A DNA stretch of 48,498 nucleotides. Origin: Clostridia bacterium. Lineage in GTDB: Bacteria > Bacillota > Clostridia > Christensenellales > Borkfalkiaceae. This document shows, piece after piece, positions 15,232 through 22,802 of the stretch; position 1 is the stretch's first letter; the number at the start of each line of letters is the position of its first letter. The notes below the pieces were generated by a model that ran no database searches, was not told where the DNA came from, and was given only the letters and a program-made list of their open reading frames with translations. The position numbers were made by a program, and so were the translations under genes. The stretch lies in NCBI GenBank assembly GCA_017399945.1, contig JAFQAQ010000016.1, positions 1 through 48,498 of the forward strand, written 5' to 3'.

Positions 15232-16086
15232 ATGAAATGTAGCAAATTTATAAACTTAAACTTAACGGTTGGCGAAAACCCGTTATATAACCCTTTAGAT
15301 AAAAACTTGTATTTTGTAGATATCAGGGGCAAGTGTTTTTATAGTGCTGACGTTAAAGGAAAAGTGTTAAAAAAAGTTGACCTACCCGAACAAATAGGTT
15401 GCATGGCAATTTGTGAAGACGGAGATTTTCTTTTGGGTATGGAAACGGGCGTATATCTTCTAGATAAAAAGGGTGATATAAAATTATCACACGCCCCGCA
15501 AAAAATCCTAGGAAGGCGTTTTAACGATGGAAAGGTGGGCAAAGACGGCGCTTACTATTTAGGCACTACGGACGCTAATAGCAAAGGTGCTTTTTATCGC
15601 CTTAAAAAGGGCAAATTAACCAAACTTTTAGATGGCGTAAACTGTTCAAACGGCTTAGATTGGTCGCTTGACGGAAGAAAAATGTACTACGTTGATTCTC
15701 CCCTTAAAAAAGTGGACGTTTTTGATTTTGACGGCAGTTTAGAAAACCCACTTTCCAACAGAAGAACGTGTTGCGACTTAAAAGACATTATTCCCGAAAA
15801 CGCAGTGCCGGACGGAATGTGTATTGACCAAGAAGGCAATTTATGGGTGGCGATATGGAAGGGTGGCAAAGTATTAAAAATAGACGCTGAAAAATCACTC
15901 GTAGTAGACCAAATAGACGTGGAAGTTAACAAGCCGTCTTCGTGCGCTTTCGTGGGGGAAGGATACGATAAATTATTGATAACTTCGGCAAGTTTTAACG
16001 AGCAAGATGAAAACGCAGGTTCTCTTTATATAGCCGACGTGAAGGCCAAAGGCTTAAAGATAAACCTTTACAAAAAAGGAGAATAA
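15232..16086 (+). CDS. SMP-30/gluconolactonase family protein
   Basis: The 284-residue protein fits the six-bladed SMP-30/Gnl beta-propeller: 'VGENPLYNPLDKNLYFVDI' near the start (E for metal), 'RFNDGKVGKDGAYYLGTTD', 'GVNCSNGLDWSLDGRKMYYV' and 'PDGMCIDQEGNLWVAIWKGG', supplying the conserved E, N, N and D metal ligands. Such enzymes hydrolyse aldonolactones to aldonic acids. The start codon lies one base after the SDR stop, indicating coupling; the ribosome binding site is weak. Together with the SDR and the dehydratase it completes a dehydrogenase-lactonase-dehydratase series. Confidence 0.9.
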   Translation: MKCSKFINLNLTVGENPLYNPLDKNLYFVDIRGKCFYSADVKGKVLKKVDLPEQIGCMAICEDGDFLLGMETGVYLLDKKGDIKLSHAPQKILGRRFNDGKVGKDGAYYLGTTDANSKGAFYRLKKGKLTKLLDGVNCSNGLDWSLDGRKMYYVDSPLKKVDVFDFDGSLENPLSNRRTCCDLKDIIPENAVPDGMCIDQEGNLWVAIWKGGKVLKIDAEKSLVVDQIDVEVNKPSSCAFVGEGYDKLLITSASFNEQDENAGSLYIADVKAKGLKINLYKKGE

Positions 16087-16088
16087 AA

Positions 16089-17105
16089 ATGAAAATAATC
16101 TTAGGTGCTATAAAAGAATTTAACGACGATGCTCTTTTGATGGCAAGGCAGTTGGGGAGTGAAGGGTTTCATTTTAACACACCGCCAATAGCGACTAACG
16201 ACGAAGACTTTTGGACGGTAAGGGCGTTAAAATGGCTAAAAGAATACACGGAAAAGTTCGAACTAAAATTAGAAATGATTGAAAACGTCCCCATACGCTT
16301 TTTTGAAAGCATTATGCTAGGTGGAAAGGACCGTGACCAAAAGATAGATAACTACGTAAAAACTATCAAAAATATGGGTGAAGTCGGCATACCGATTTTA
16401 GGGCATCACTTTTGTCCCACTTGGGCTTGGAGAACTAGTATAAACGAGCCTACTAGGGGTGGAGCAAAAGCATCTTCTTACAATGCAGAACTTGCAAAAT
16501 CGGGCGTTAACGCATACGCAGTAAGCGCCCAACACATGGCAAAATTTGGAAGGGAAGTTCCTTTACCTACGGCAAAGGATTTATGGGAAAATTACGAATA
16601 TTTTATTAAAGCAGTTATTCCAGAAGCCGAAAAGGCAGGGGTAAAACTTATAATCCACCCGTCCGATCCCCCAGTAAAAAATATTGCCGGAGTAGATAGG
16701 ATTTTTATCTCGGTAGAAGATTTTGAAAAGGCGGAAAAAATAGCCGATAGCGACGCTTGGGGTATCAACTTCTGTATGGGTTCTTTTTCTCAACTAGGTG
16801 GGGAAGAAAAGGTGGTTGAAATGATAGAAAAATTCGTTTCAAGGGGCAAGGTCTATATGACGCATTTTAGGGACGTTCAAGGCAATATAGACGACTTTAA
16901 GGAATGCTTTTTAGGTGACGGAAGATACAACCCTGCAAAGATAATGTGTTTATTGCATAAATACGGATATAAAGGACTTATTTTAGACGACCACGTGCCC
17001 TTTATCAACAACGATACGAGGTGGGGGCATACTGCAAGGGCAAACGCTTTCGGGTATCTAAACGGCTTAAAGAAAATGCTAGAATATAACGGTGAAAATA
17101 GGTAG
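16089..17105 (+). CDS. Mannonate dehydratase-like TIM-barrel enzyme
   Basis: The 338-residue protein resembles UxuA-type mannonate dehydratases: 'LKLEMIENVP', 'LGHHFCPTWAWRTS', 'KLIIHPSDPPVKNIAGVDRI', 'GINFCMGSFSQLGG' and 'GHTARANAFGYLNGLKKM' parallel the metal-binding barrel strands and the C-terminal substrate loop of that family, although the usual HPDDPP reads HPSDPP. True UxuA converts D-mannonate to 2-keto-3-deoxygluconate. The substitution and the context (SDR plus lactonase) allow a different aldonate as substrate. GGAG ribosome binding site, 2 nt after the previous stop. Confidence 0.78.
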   Translation: MKIILGAIKEFNDDALLMARQLGSEGFHFNTPPIATNDEDFWTVRALKWLKEYTEKFELKLEMIENVPIRFFESIMLGGKDRDQKIDNYVKTIKNMGEVGIPILGHHFCPTWAWRTSINEPTRGGAKASSYNAELAKSGVNAYAVSAQHMAKFGREVPLPTAKDLWENYEYFIKAVIPEAEKAGVKLIIHPSDPPVKNIAGVDRIFISVEDFEKAEKIADSDAWGINFCMGSFSQLGGEEKVVEMIEKFVSRGKVYMTHFRDVQGNIDDFKECFLGDGRYNPAKIMCLLHKYGYKGLILDDHVPFINNDTRWGHTARANAFGYLNGLKKMLEYNGENR

Positions 17106-17115
17106 GTTTATTATT

Positions 17116-17715
17116 ATGAAAAAAGTATTGTTAATTGGCGATTCAATTCGTGGTGGATACCAACAAAAAGTTCAAGAAAAATTAGGCGAAAACTACCAAG
17201 TATTCGGCCCTAAAGAAAACTGCAGGTTCTCGGCGTATACGCTAAATAGCGTTCGTTTTTGGATTGGCTTACAACCCTTGCCCGAAGTAAAGGAATTTAT
17301 GACCGAACCCGATATAATTCATTGGAATAACGGCTTGTGGGATACTGCAAGACTGTTTGGTGAAAACAGATGTTTTTGCGATATAGAAGAATACCTTTCC
17401 AACATGGAAAGAACGTATGAATTTTTACGCAAACACACCAATGCAAAAATAATTTTAGCGACCACCACGCCCACTAGAAAGGAAAAGGAATTAGACGAAA
17501 AAGCAGGGCATTTCGTATCGGATATTGAAGAATATAATCGCAGGTTAATCGAAAGGCTTGGCGAGAAGGTGGATTTGGTTAACGACCTGTTTTCCGTGGT
17601 TATAAATGAACGTGAAAAGATTATCAAAGAAGAAGATTTGATACACCTTACCGAATATGGTAAAGAAGTGTGTTCAGATCAAGTAGTAAAAGCAATTTTA
17701 AGAGTGGATAAATAG
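17116..17715 (+). CDS. SGNH/GDSL hydrolase-like protein
   Basis: The 199-residue protein begins MKKVLLIGDSIRGGYQ, matching block I (GDS) of SGNH hydrolases with the catalytic serine; 'IHWNNGLWD' supplies a block III-like asparagine and 'DLIHLTEYGKEV' the DxxH of block V. Such enzymes are esterases, often deacetylating carbohydrates. An in-frame ATG at 17092 overlaps the upstream gene; the one at 17116 has AGGTAGG ahead and starts exactly at the family boundary. No signal peptide, so it acts in the cytoplasm, perhaps on an acylated sugar taken up by the cell. Confidence 0.85.
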   Translation: MKKVLLIGDSIRGGYQQKVQEKLGENYQVFGPKENCRFSAYTLNSVRFWIGLQPLPEVKEFMTEPDIIHWNNGLWDTARLFGENRCFCDIEEYLSNMERTYEFLRKHTNAKIILATTTPTRKEKELDEKAGHFVSDIEEYNRRLIERLGEKVDLVNDLFSVVINEREKIIKEEDLIHLTEYGKEVCSDQVVKAILRVDK

Positions 17716-17723
17716 GGGAATTT

Positions 17724-19322
17724 ATGGCAAATATTAAAATAACTAAACCGGCGCATAGATGGTTGTTTGGTGGTATAGGGTTTCATAATAGTGAAGCAAC
17801 CATGTCCGGAATTATGAGTGACGATTTCAAAAATCAAGTAGTGTTAAAATGTTTTAGGGAAATATCTCCTACTTACGCAAGGGTATTTACAGGATACGCC
17901 GATTGGTCAAAGGAAGATATGGACAGATTTGCAGATTATTACGACCAAACTTTTAGAAAGGCGAACACTACTTTATATCTTGTTCCGGGAAGAATGCCTT
18001 ATATGGACAAGGATTTTAACATGGAAGAATACGCCGAAAAAGTTGCTTGCAATTTAGAATATCTAATCAACCAAAGAAAATGCACCAAGATACGCCATTA
18101 TTGTTTAACTAACGAACTTGCCGTAGGCAAAGATAGGACGGTTCTAACTTACAATTTACCGTTGTTTAAGGAATTGCAGGAAATATTATACTCGGCATTT
18201 CGTCGCCATAAACTAAACGTTGGTTTGCTAGCGCTAGACTCGTCGGGTTTTGGTGATCCTTGGCCACAATTCGATTGGGCAGTCAACAATTTGGCAGACA
18301 CAACCGAGTGTTTTTGCCATCACCTATATTTTTGGGACGTAAAGACGGGAGATTCTGCCTTTTACGAGAGATTGAAATCAATGCTAGAAACTATGGTAAG
18401 TCGCAGTTTCTCCAAAGAAAAACGATTCGTGCTAGGCGAATTTGGTTTTAAGCAAAGTGGCAGAGTTCATAAAGCAATGTTTGAAGACAGCGCAAGCTAC
18501 GTAAACTTCCCTGAAATAGAAGGCGACGTTGCCTTGCAATATCCTGAAGTGTGTTGTGCGACTATAAATAGTGGTTGCCTTTCGGGTTGTGCTTGGACGT
18601 TGTTTGATTATCCGGACCCAATGTTATCCGAAGACGGTGACACCCAAGAAGAAAAGGCGTTGTTCGACGCAACGAGATTCTCTGGGCACGGAGTAAGCAC
18701 GAGATACAACAAAAATGGAATGATACGTTGGTGTGACGAAGAAAAAGATTATCGTGCATACGCACCGTATTACACCATGGGGCTTATGGCAAAGTATTTT
18801 AGAAAAGGTTCAAGAGTGCTTGTTCCCGAGTTTGACGATAAAGACCTACGTGTTACGGCAGTAACCAACTCAGACGGAAGTATGTCGCTTGCAATCGTCA
18901 ACTGGAAAGAACAAGACCAACAAATAACTTTAACTTGCGAACATAAAAACTCAAAACCTTTTAGAAAATATTCGTATAACGCCAAAAATCCACCTTACAA
19001 CGCCTTTAACGACTTGCAAGGGCATGACGGGCTAGTGGGCCAAAAAGACGGCGTGTACACCTTTATCGTTTCTGCTCGTTCAATGATTCTTTTAACAACT
19101 GATTATCAAGATAGAAAACCTTCTCAAATTGAGAAGGTGGTTGTCAAGGACGGAAAACTAAGGTGGAAAGCGTGCGACGATTTAGAACACGTTTATTATA
19201 GGGTTTATAAAAAGGACGTGCAAATTGCGTCAACCGTTGCCGAATATTTAACGGTAACCGACCAAACGGCTGATTACGAGGTGTATTCGGTTGATAAATA
19301 CGGCAACTGCCTAAAAAAATAA
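17724..19322 (+). CDS. Clan GH-A-like intracellular glycoside hydrolase
   Basis: The 532-residue protein shows a retaining TIM-barrel glycosidase pattern: 'RHYCLTNELAVG' offers an NE acid/base (E131) and 'KRFVLGEFGFKQSG' the nucleophile on strand 7 (E239), about 108 residues apart. Residues about 340-450 look like a beta-sandwich and 455-532 like a fibronectin type III-like domain ('GKLRWKACDDLEHVYYRVYK'). There is no signal peptide, so it hydrolyses an imported oligosaccharide or glycoside. It resembles GH39/GH5-like enzymes in general layout, but I cannot assign a GH family. Last gene of the operon, 8 nt after the SGNH gene. Confidence 0.75.
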   Translation: MANIKITKPAHRWLFGGIGFHNSEATMSGIMSDDFKNQVVLKCFREISPTYARVFTGYADWSKEDMDRFADYYDQTFRKANTTLYLVPGRMPYMDKDFNMEEYAEKVACNLEYLINQRKCTKIRHYCLTNELAVGKDRTVLTYNLPLFKELQEILYSAFRRHKLNVGLLALDSSGFGDPWPQFDWAVNNLADTTECFCHHLYFWDVKTGDSAFYERLKSMLETMVSRSFSKEKRFVLGEFGFKQSGRVHKAMFEDSASYVNFPEIEGDVALQYPEVCCATINSGCLSGCAWTLFDYPDPMLSEDGDTQEEKALFDATRFSGHGVSTRYNKNGMIRWCDEEKDYRAYAPYYTMGLMAKYFRKGSRVLVPEFDDKDLRVTAVTNSDGSMSLAIVNWKEQDQQITLTCEHKNSKPFRKYSYNAKNPPYNAFNDLQGHDGLVGQKDGVYTFIVSARSMILLTTDYQDRKPSQIEKVVVKDGKLRWKACDDLEHVYYRVYKKDVQIASTVAEYLTVTDQTADYEVYSVDKYGNCLKK

Positions 19323-19328
19323 AACACT

Positions 19329-19357
19329 GCCGACGAAGAAGTCTTCGTCGGCTTTTT
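19329..19357 (+). terminator. Intrinsic terminator of the glycosidase operon
   Basis: GCCGACGAAG (19329-19338) pairs with CTTCGTCGGC (19343-19352) around a 4-nt loop, followed by TTTTTGTT. Confidence 0.9.
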
Positions 19358-19405
19358 GTTAGGCTTGTTGCGAAAATATTTCGTTAAAAAGTTTACTTTT
19401 TACGA

Positions 19406-19435
19406 TTGACTAATCACGTATGAAAGTGTTATACT
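19406..19435 (+). promoter_or_regulatory. Promoter of the SIS/TIM/MFS operon
   Basis: TTGACT (19406-19411) and TATACT (19430-19435) are spaced by 18 nt, with extended TG at 19427-19428. The start codon follows 55 nt downstream. Confidence 0.7.
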
Positions 19436-19447
19436 AACCAAGTAGTT

Positions 19448-19463
19448 CGTAATAGATATTACG
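19448..19463. promoter_or_regulatory. Palindromic candidate operator
   Basis: CGTAATA (19448-19454) and TATTACG (19457-19463) form a 7+2+7 dyad starting 13 nt after the -10 element, where a repressor would block RNA polymerase. No regulator gene is adjacent, so the binder is unknown. Confidence 0.5.
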
Positions 19464-19489
19464 ACGTGTAAAAATTAAGGACGGATAAT

Positions 19490-20086
19490 ATGAAAGAACA
19501 AACTTTACAAGCTGTTAAACAAGCCTATAAAATAGAAGCGGAATGCATTTCACAAATGCTTGATTACTTAGATGAAGAAAGTTTTGCAAAAGCAGTAGAG
19601 CTTTTGAAAAACGCAGTAAGAATCGGCACTTGTGGGTGTGGGCATTCGGGCATAATTTGTCAACATATGGCGCATTTAATGTGTTGTATTGAACGTCCTG
19701 CAAGATTTATTTCTCCTGCCGAAGCAGTTCACGGCGCGTCTGGATATTTACAACAAGGGGACGTAATGATATTTGCTTCTCGTGGTGGAAAAACCAAAGA
19801 ACTTTTACCTATTATGGACATTTGTAAAAAGAAGGGCGTAAAAATAATAAGCGTTACCGAAAATATGCAATCCCCCTTAGCAGAGGGCGCAGACGTAGTA
19901 TTAAAGCAGTTTGTTAATAGGGAAACGGATAAATGGAACTCGCAAGGCACTACTTCTACTACGGCGCTTTGTATGATATTCCATGCGTTACAAACTGCGC
20001 TTATTGAAGAAACAAACTTTCAAAATGAACAATTTGCCTTAATTCATCCAGGTGGAGCAGTTGGCGAAAGATTAAATAACAAATAA
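19490..20086 (+). CDS. SIS-domain sugar-phosphate isomerase (KdsD/GutQ-like)
   Basis: The 198-residue protein is a single SIS domain: 'RIGTCGCGHSGIICQHMAHL', 'DVMIFASRGGKTKELLPIMD' (phosphate-binding S-rich loop) and 'FALIHPGGAVGERL', close to the HPGGALG ending of arabinose-5-phosphate isomerases of the KdsD/GutQ group. The C-terminal CBS pair of KdsD is absent. It interconverts aldose and ketose phosphates in the cytoplasm. First gene of an operon with a triosephosphate isomerase homologue and an MFS carrier, so it likely isomerises an imported phosphorylated or internally phosphorylated sugar. Confidence 0.85.
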   Translation: MKEQTLQAVKQAYKIEAECISQMLDYLDEESFAKAVELLKNAVRIGTCGCGHSGIICQHMAHLMCCIERPARFISPAEAVHGASGYLQQGDVMIFASRGGKTKELLPIMDICKKKGVKIISVTENMQSPLAEGADVVLKQFVNRETDKWNSQGTTSTTALCMIFHALQTALIEETNFQNEQFALIHPGGAVGERLNNK

Positions 20087-20104
20087 TTTTAAGGAGATTA
20101 AACG

Positions 20105-20809
20105 ATGTTTAAGGATTATAAAATCAGCGAACCATTTTTTGAATACGGCCCAAAATGTTATATGTACGGCGAAACTCTACTAGAAATTGCAAAAGGTTTA
20201 GACGCACTTGCAGAAAAGTACGGCGTAGACGTAATTTTAGACGTTCCTGATACCGAAATTTATAATATAGCAAAAAACACCAAAAGAATACACGTTTACT
20301 CTCAACATATGGACAGTATTCCCGTTGGTAAGGGCATGGGAAGAACTCTTCCGGAAGCGTTAAAAGCTGCTGGTGCGGTAGGGGTTATGCTTAACCACGC
20401 CGAACACAAACTTACCCTAGAAGAAATTGAAAAAGCAATTAAACGTGCAGACGAGTTAGGTCTTGCAACTATGGTATGTGCAGACTCTGTTGAAGAAGTT
20501 AAAGCAATTGCAAAACTCGGCCCAAACATTTTAGTTGCCGAGCCAAGCGAACTTATTGGAACGGGCAAGCCAGCTGATAAGGAATACGTTGACGAAGTTA
20601 TTAAGGTTATAAGGGAAGTTAACCCACAAATCAAACCTTTCCCATCTGCAGGCGTAAGTAAACCCGAAGATTGTTATAATATAGTAAAAGCAGGCGCTGC
20701 GGCATCCGGTTGTTCGTCGGCTATCGCTAAATCGGCAAACCCCTTAGGCTTAGCCGAAGAAATGATTAAAGCAGTAAGAAAAGCATACGACGAAAGAAAC
20801 GGCAAATAA
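20105..20809 (+). CDS. Triosephosphate isomerase family protein (archaeal-like)
   Basis: The 234-residue protein keeps the catalytic set of triosephosphate isomerase: K17 ('EYGPKCYM'), H98 in 'VMLNHAEHK' (canonical GHSERR) and E146 in 'VAEPSELIGTGKP'. The short length and the EPSELIGTG loop resemble archaeal enzymes rather than the standard bacterial TpiA of about 250 residues with YEPVWAIGTG. It probably isomerises a triose or tetrose phosphate in the cytoplasm. Being in a sugar operon suggests a specialised role, similar in idea to the extra TIM homologues of erythritol pathways. It overlaps the MFS gene by one base (taATG). Confidence 0.85.
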   Translation: MFKDYKISEPFFEYGPKCYMYGETLLEIAKGLDALAEKYGVDVILDVPDTEIYNIAKNTKRIHVYSQHMDSIPVGKGMGRTLPEALKAAGAVGVMLNHAEHKLTLEEIEKAIKRADELGLATMVCADSVEEVKAIAKLGPNILVAEPSELIGTGKPADKEYVDEVIKVIREVNPQIKPFPSAGVSKPEDCYNIVKAGAAASGCSSAIAKSANPLGLAEEMIKAVRKAYDERNGK

Positions 20810-22086
20810 TGGAAAAACGGTATTGTAAAAGTTTATCTAACAGGCTGATAATAGCAAGTTTTTTAGTGATAACTTTCATGATGGCGTCAAAATTAGTTTA
20901 CATAGCGCAAAGAACTGAGTTGATGCAAGTTTTTGCAATGGACGACGTTTCGGTGAATTTGGGAATGACCTTTTACTTCGTGGTCTACGCAATTACCCAA
21001 CTAGTGCTTTCCCTGTTTATGTCAAAACTAAACGTCAAAAAGTATTTAGTTTCGTCCATCTTAATTTCATGCGTGCTCACGGCGTCGCTAGCCTTTGCTA
21101 ATGGGAAGTTATATTTTTGGATAACTTTATCCTTAATAGGCATATTCCAAGCAGGCGTATGGGCAGGGTGTATGTATTTCGTAATAAAACACCTTCCATC
21201 AACCATGTTGCCAAAAGCTAATACCATGATGACTTGCGGATTCCCCGCGGGAACGATAGTCTCTTACGCGATAGCGTCTATATGTGTTGGGCTAAAAGCG
21301 TGGTGGTTGTCTTTTATTATCGTATCAGTGCTATTTTGTGCCGTATTGATTTTTTTCGTAATAACTCTTACGGCAATAGAAAAAATACCAAAATATTTAA
21401 CTTTACAAATAGACGAAGAGTATTACCAGTCTAAAAACGGATTTTCCACTGCAACCGTAAGAAAACAAACCAAGATAATTACTATTGACTCAAAGGCGTC
21501 GAAAGTGTTATACTACGTAATAGTAGGTGTGATTTGTTTTTTGGTATACGCTATATACAGTTCTATAATAGACTTTATACCGTCTATGCTAAAAACCGTA
21601 TATCAACTAGACGATTCTCTATCTATTTTATTTTCAGTAATAGTTCCGATAGGCGTAATCTTTGGTCCGATTGCAATGATACTCCTTTGCGAAAAGTTTA
21701 ACAACTACTATTTAGTTGGTCTAATCGGCTCGATTGTGTTGACGGTTATCGGATTAGTCGTGTATTTTGCGTATTCCATAAACGTAGTGCTAGCAATAGT
21801 ATTGCTACTAGTATACGCGTTAGTTTCAAGGGCGGTATGTTCAGTATTTGAAACGGTAATCGTTGCAAGAATGAAAGACCAGATAAATGCAGGTGGATTT
21901 GCGGCGTACACTAACGCAACGGCGTCAATAGGCGCGGCGGCGGCGCCTGCAATAATGGGTGTAACCATAAGCGCAGGATGGGGAATTACTTACGGCGTAA
22001 TTTTAGTTGAGATAATAGTACAAACCTTGCTTATTGGATTACTAATCGCGTTATTTACAAAAAAACAAAACCGAAAGGTTAAATAA
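20809..22086 (+). CDS. MFS transporter
   Basis: The 425-residue protein has about twelve membrane segments with a cytoplasmic loop near residues 190-225 (KIPKYLTLQI, then a charged stretch) splitting two six-helix halves, as in the major facilitator superfamily. The order 'QLVLSLFMSKLNVKKYLVSS' resembles the GxLxDRxG-like inner loop in a weak form. Its place directly after sugar-phosphate isomerase genes makes uptake of a sugar, polyol or organophosphate likely. Translation is coupled to the upstream gene by a one-base overlap of stop and start codons. Confidence 0.85.
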   Translation: MEKRYCKSLSNRLIIASFLVITFMMASKLVYIAQRTELMQVFAMDDVSVNLGMTFYFVVYAITQLVLSLFMSKLNVKKYLVSSILISCVLTASLAFANGKLYFWITLSLIGIFQAGVWAGCMYFVIKHLPSTMLPKANTMMTCGFPAGTIVSYAIASICVGLKAWWLSFIIVSVLFCAVLIFFVITLTAIEKIPKYLTLQIDEEYYQSKNGFSTATVRKQTKIITIDSKASKVLYYVIVGVICFLVYAIYSSIIDFIPSMLKTVYQLDDSLSILFSVIVPIGVIFGPIAMILLCEKFNNYYLVGLIGSIVLTVIGLVVYFAYSINVVLAIVLLLVYALVSRAVCSVFETVIVARMKDQINAGGFAAYTNATASIGAAAAPAIMGVTISAGWGITYGVILVEIIVQTLLIGLLIALFTKKQNRKVK

Positions 22087-22115
22087 AAATGAAACTATTT
22101 TAAGGAGAAAAAACC

Positions 22116-22742
22116 ATGGAATTTAAAGTATTTCAAAAAGAACTCAACGTACAATCAAAAGGTTGGAGACCTACCTTCCACGACGTATCGGCAGAAATCA
22201 TCGATATCGTTAAAGAATCTGGTATTAAAAACGGTACGGTAACCATCGCGTCTCACCACACCACTTGTTCGGTAATGATTCAAGAATGTTCTCACGACAT
22301 TGACGTGTACGATTTAGAATATTTACAACACGACCTATTAAAGATTATGCAAAAGTTTATTCCCGACTACTCGGAAACTAACGCATATATGCACCCAGGT
22401 CCAATTCACTCTCAATTTGGCAGATACGTAAATGAACCAGGTGACTACACTTCGTTAAATACCGACGGTCACTTACGTTCGGTATTCTTTGGAAGAAGCG
22501 AAGTTATGACCATTAAAGACGGCGTGTTAGACGGTGGCGAATTTGCTCACATCTATTTCGTTGACTGGGACCAAGTACGTGCAAGAAAACGTCAAATCAA
22601 CGTAACCGTTATGGGTACTGCAGAATCTGTTAACGACAGAACTTATAACGAAGGTAAGCCAATCGATACTTGGAGAAAATTCACCGACGAAGAAAAGGCG
22701 GACGACGTACACTACACCTTACAACAAACCAGAAGAAAATAA
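22116..22742 (+). CDS. YjbQ/UPF0047 family protein, long form
   Basis: The 208-residue protein contains the YjbQ core: 'TIASHHTTCSVMIQE' near the N-terminus, 'NTDGHLRSVFFGRSEVMTIK' in the middle and 'GEFAHIYFVDWDQVRARKRQ' near the end, with the conserved H, H and R. Usual members have about 135 residues; this one has an extra 'DLEYLQHDLLKIMQKFIPDY' to 'GRYVNEPGDY' insertion of about 45 residues and a C-terminal tail. YjbQ proteins have been linked to thiamine-phosphate synthase side activity, with unclear physiology. Strong AAGGAG ribosome binding site and an apparently high-expression codon choice. Confidence 0.85.
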   Translation: MEFKVFQKELNVQSKGWRPTFHDVSAEIIDIVKESGIKNGTVTIASHHTTCSVMIQECSHDIDVYDLEYLQHDLLKIMQKFIPDYSETNAYMHPGPIHSQFGRYVNEPGDYTSLNTDGHLRSVFFGRSEVMTIKDGVLDGGEFAHIYFVDWDQVRARKRQINVTVMGTAESVNDRTYNEGKPIDTWRKFTDEEKADDVHYTLQQTRRK

Positions 22743-22754
22743 TTATAAAAACGC

Positions 22755-22790
22755 GCGCTTTTGTCTTTTTAGGCAAAAGCGCTGTTTTTT
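22755..22790 (+). terminator. Intrinsic terminator after yjbQ-like gene
   Basis: GCGCTTTTG (22755-22763) pairs with CAAAAGCGC (22774-22782) around a 10-nt loop, followed by T6 at 22785-22790. It lies 12 nt before the next start codon, so it may attenuate rather than separate the CapA-like gene, for which no promoter of its own was seen. Confidence 0.8.
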
Positions 22791-22802
22791 AAAGGAAAAA
22801 AC

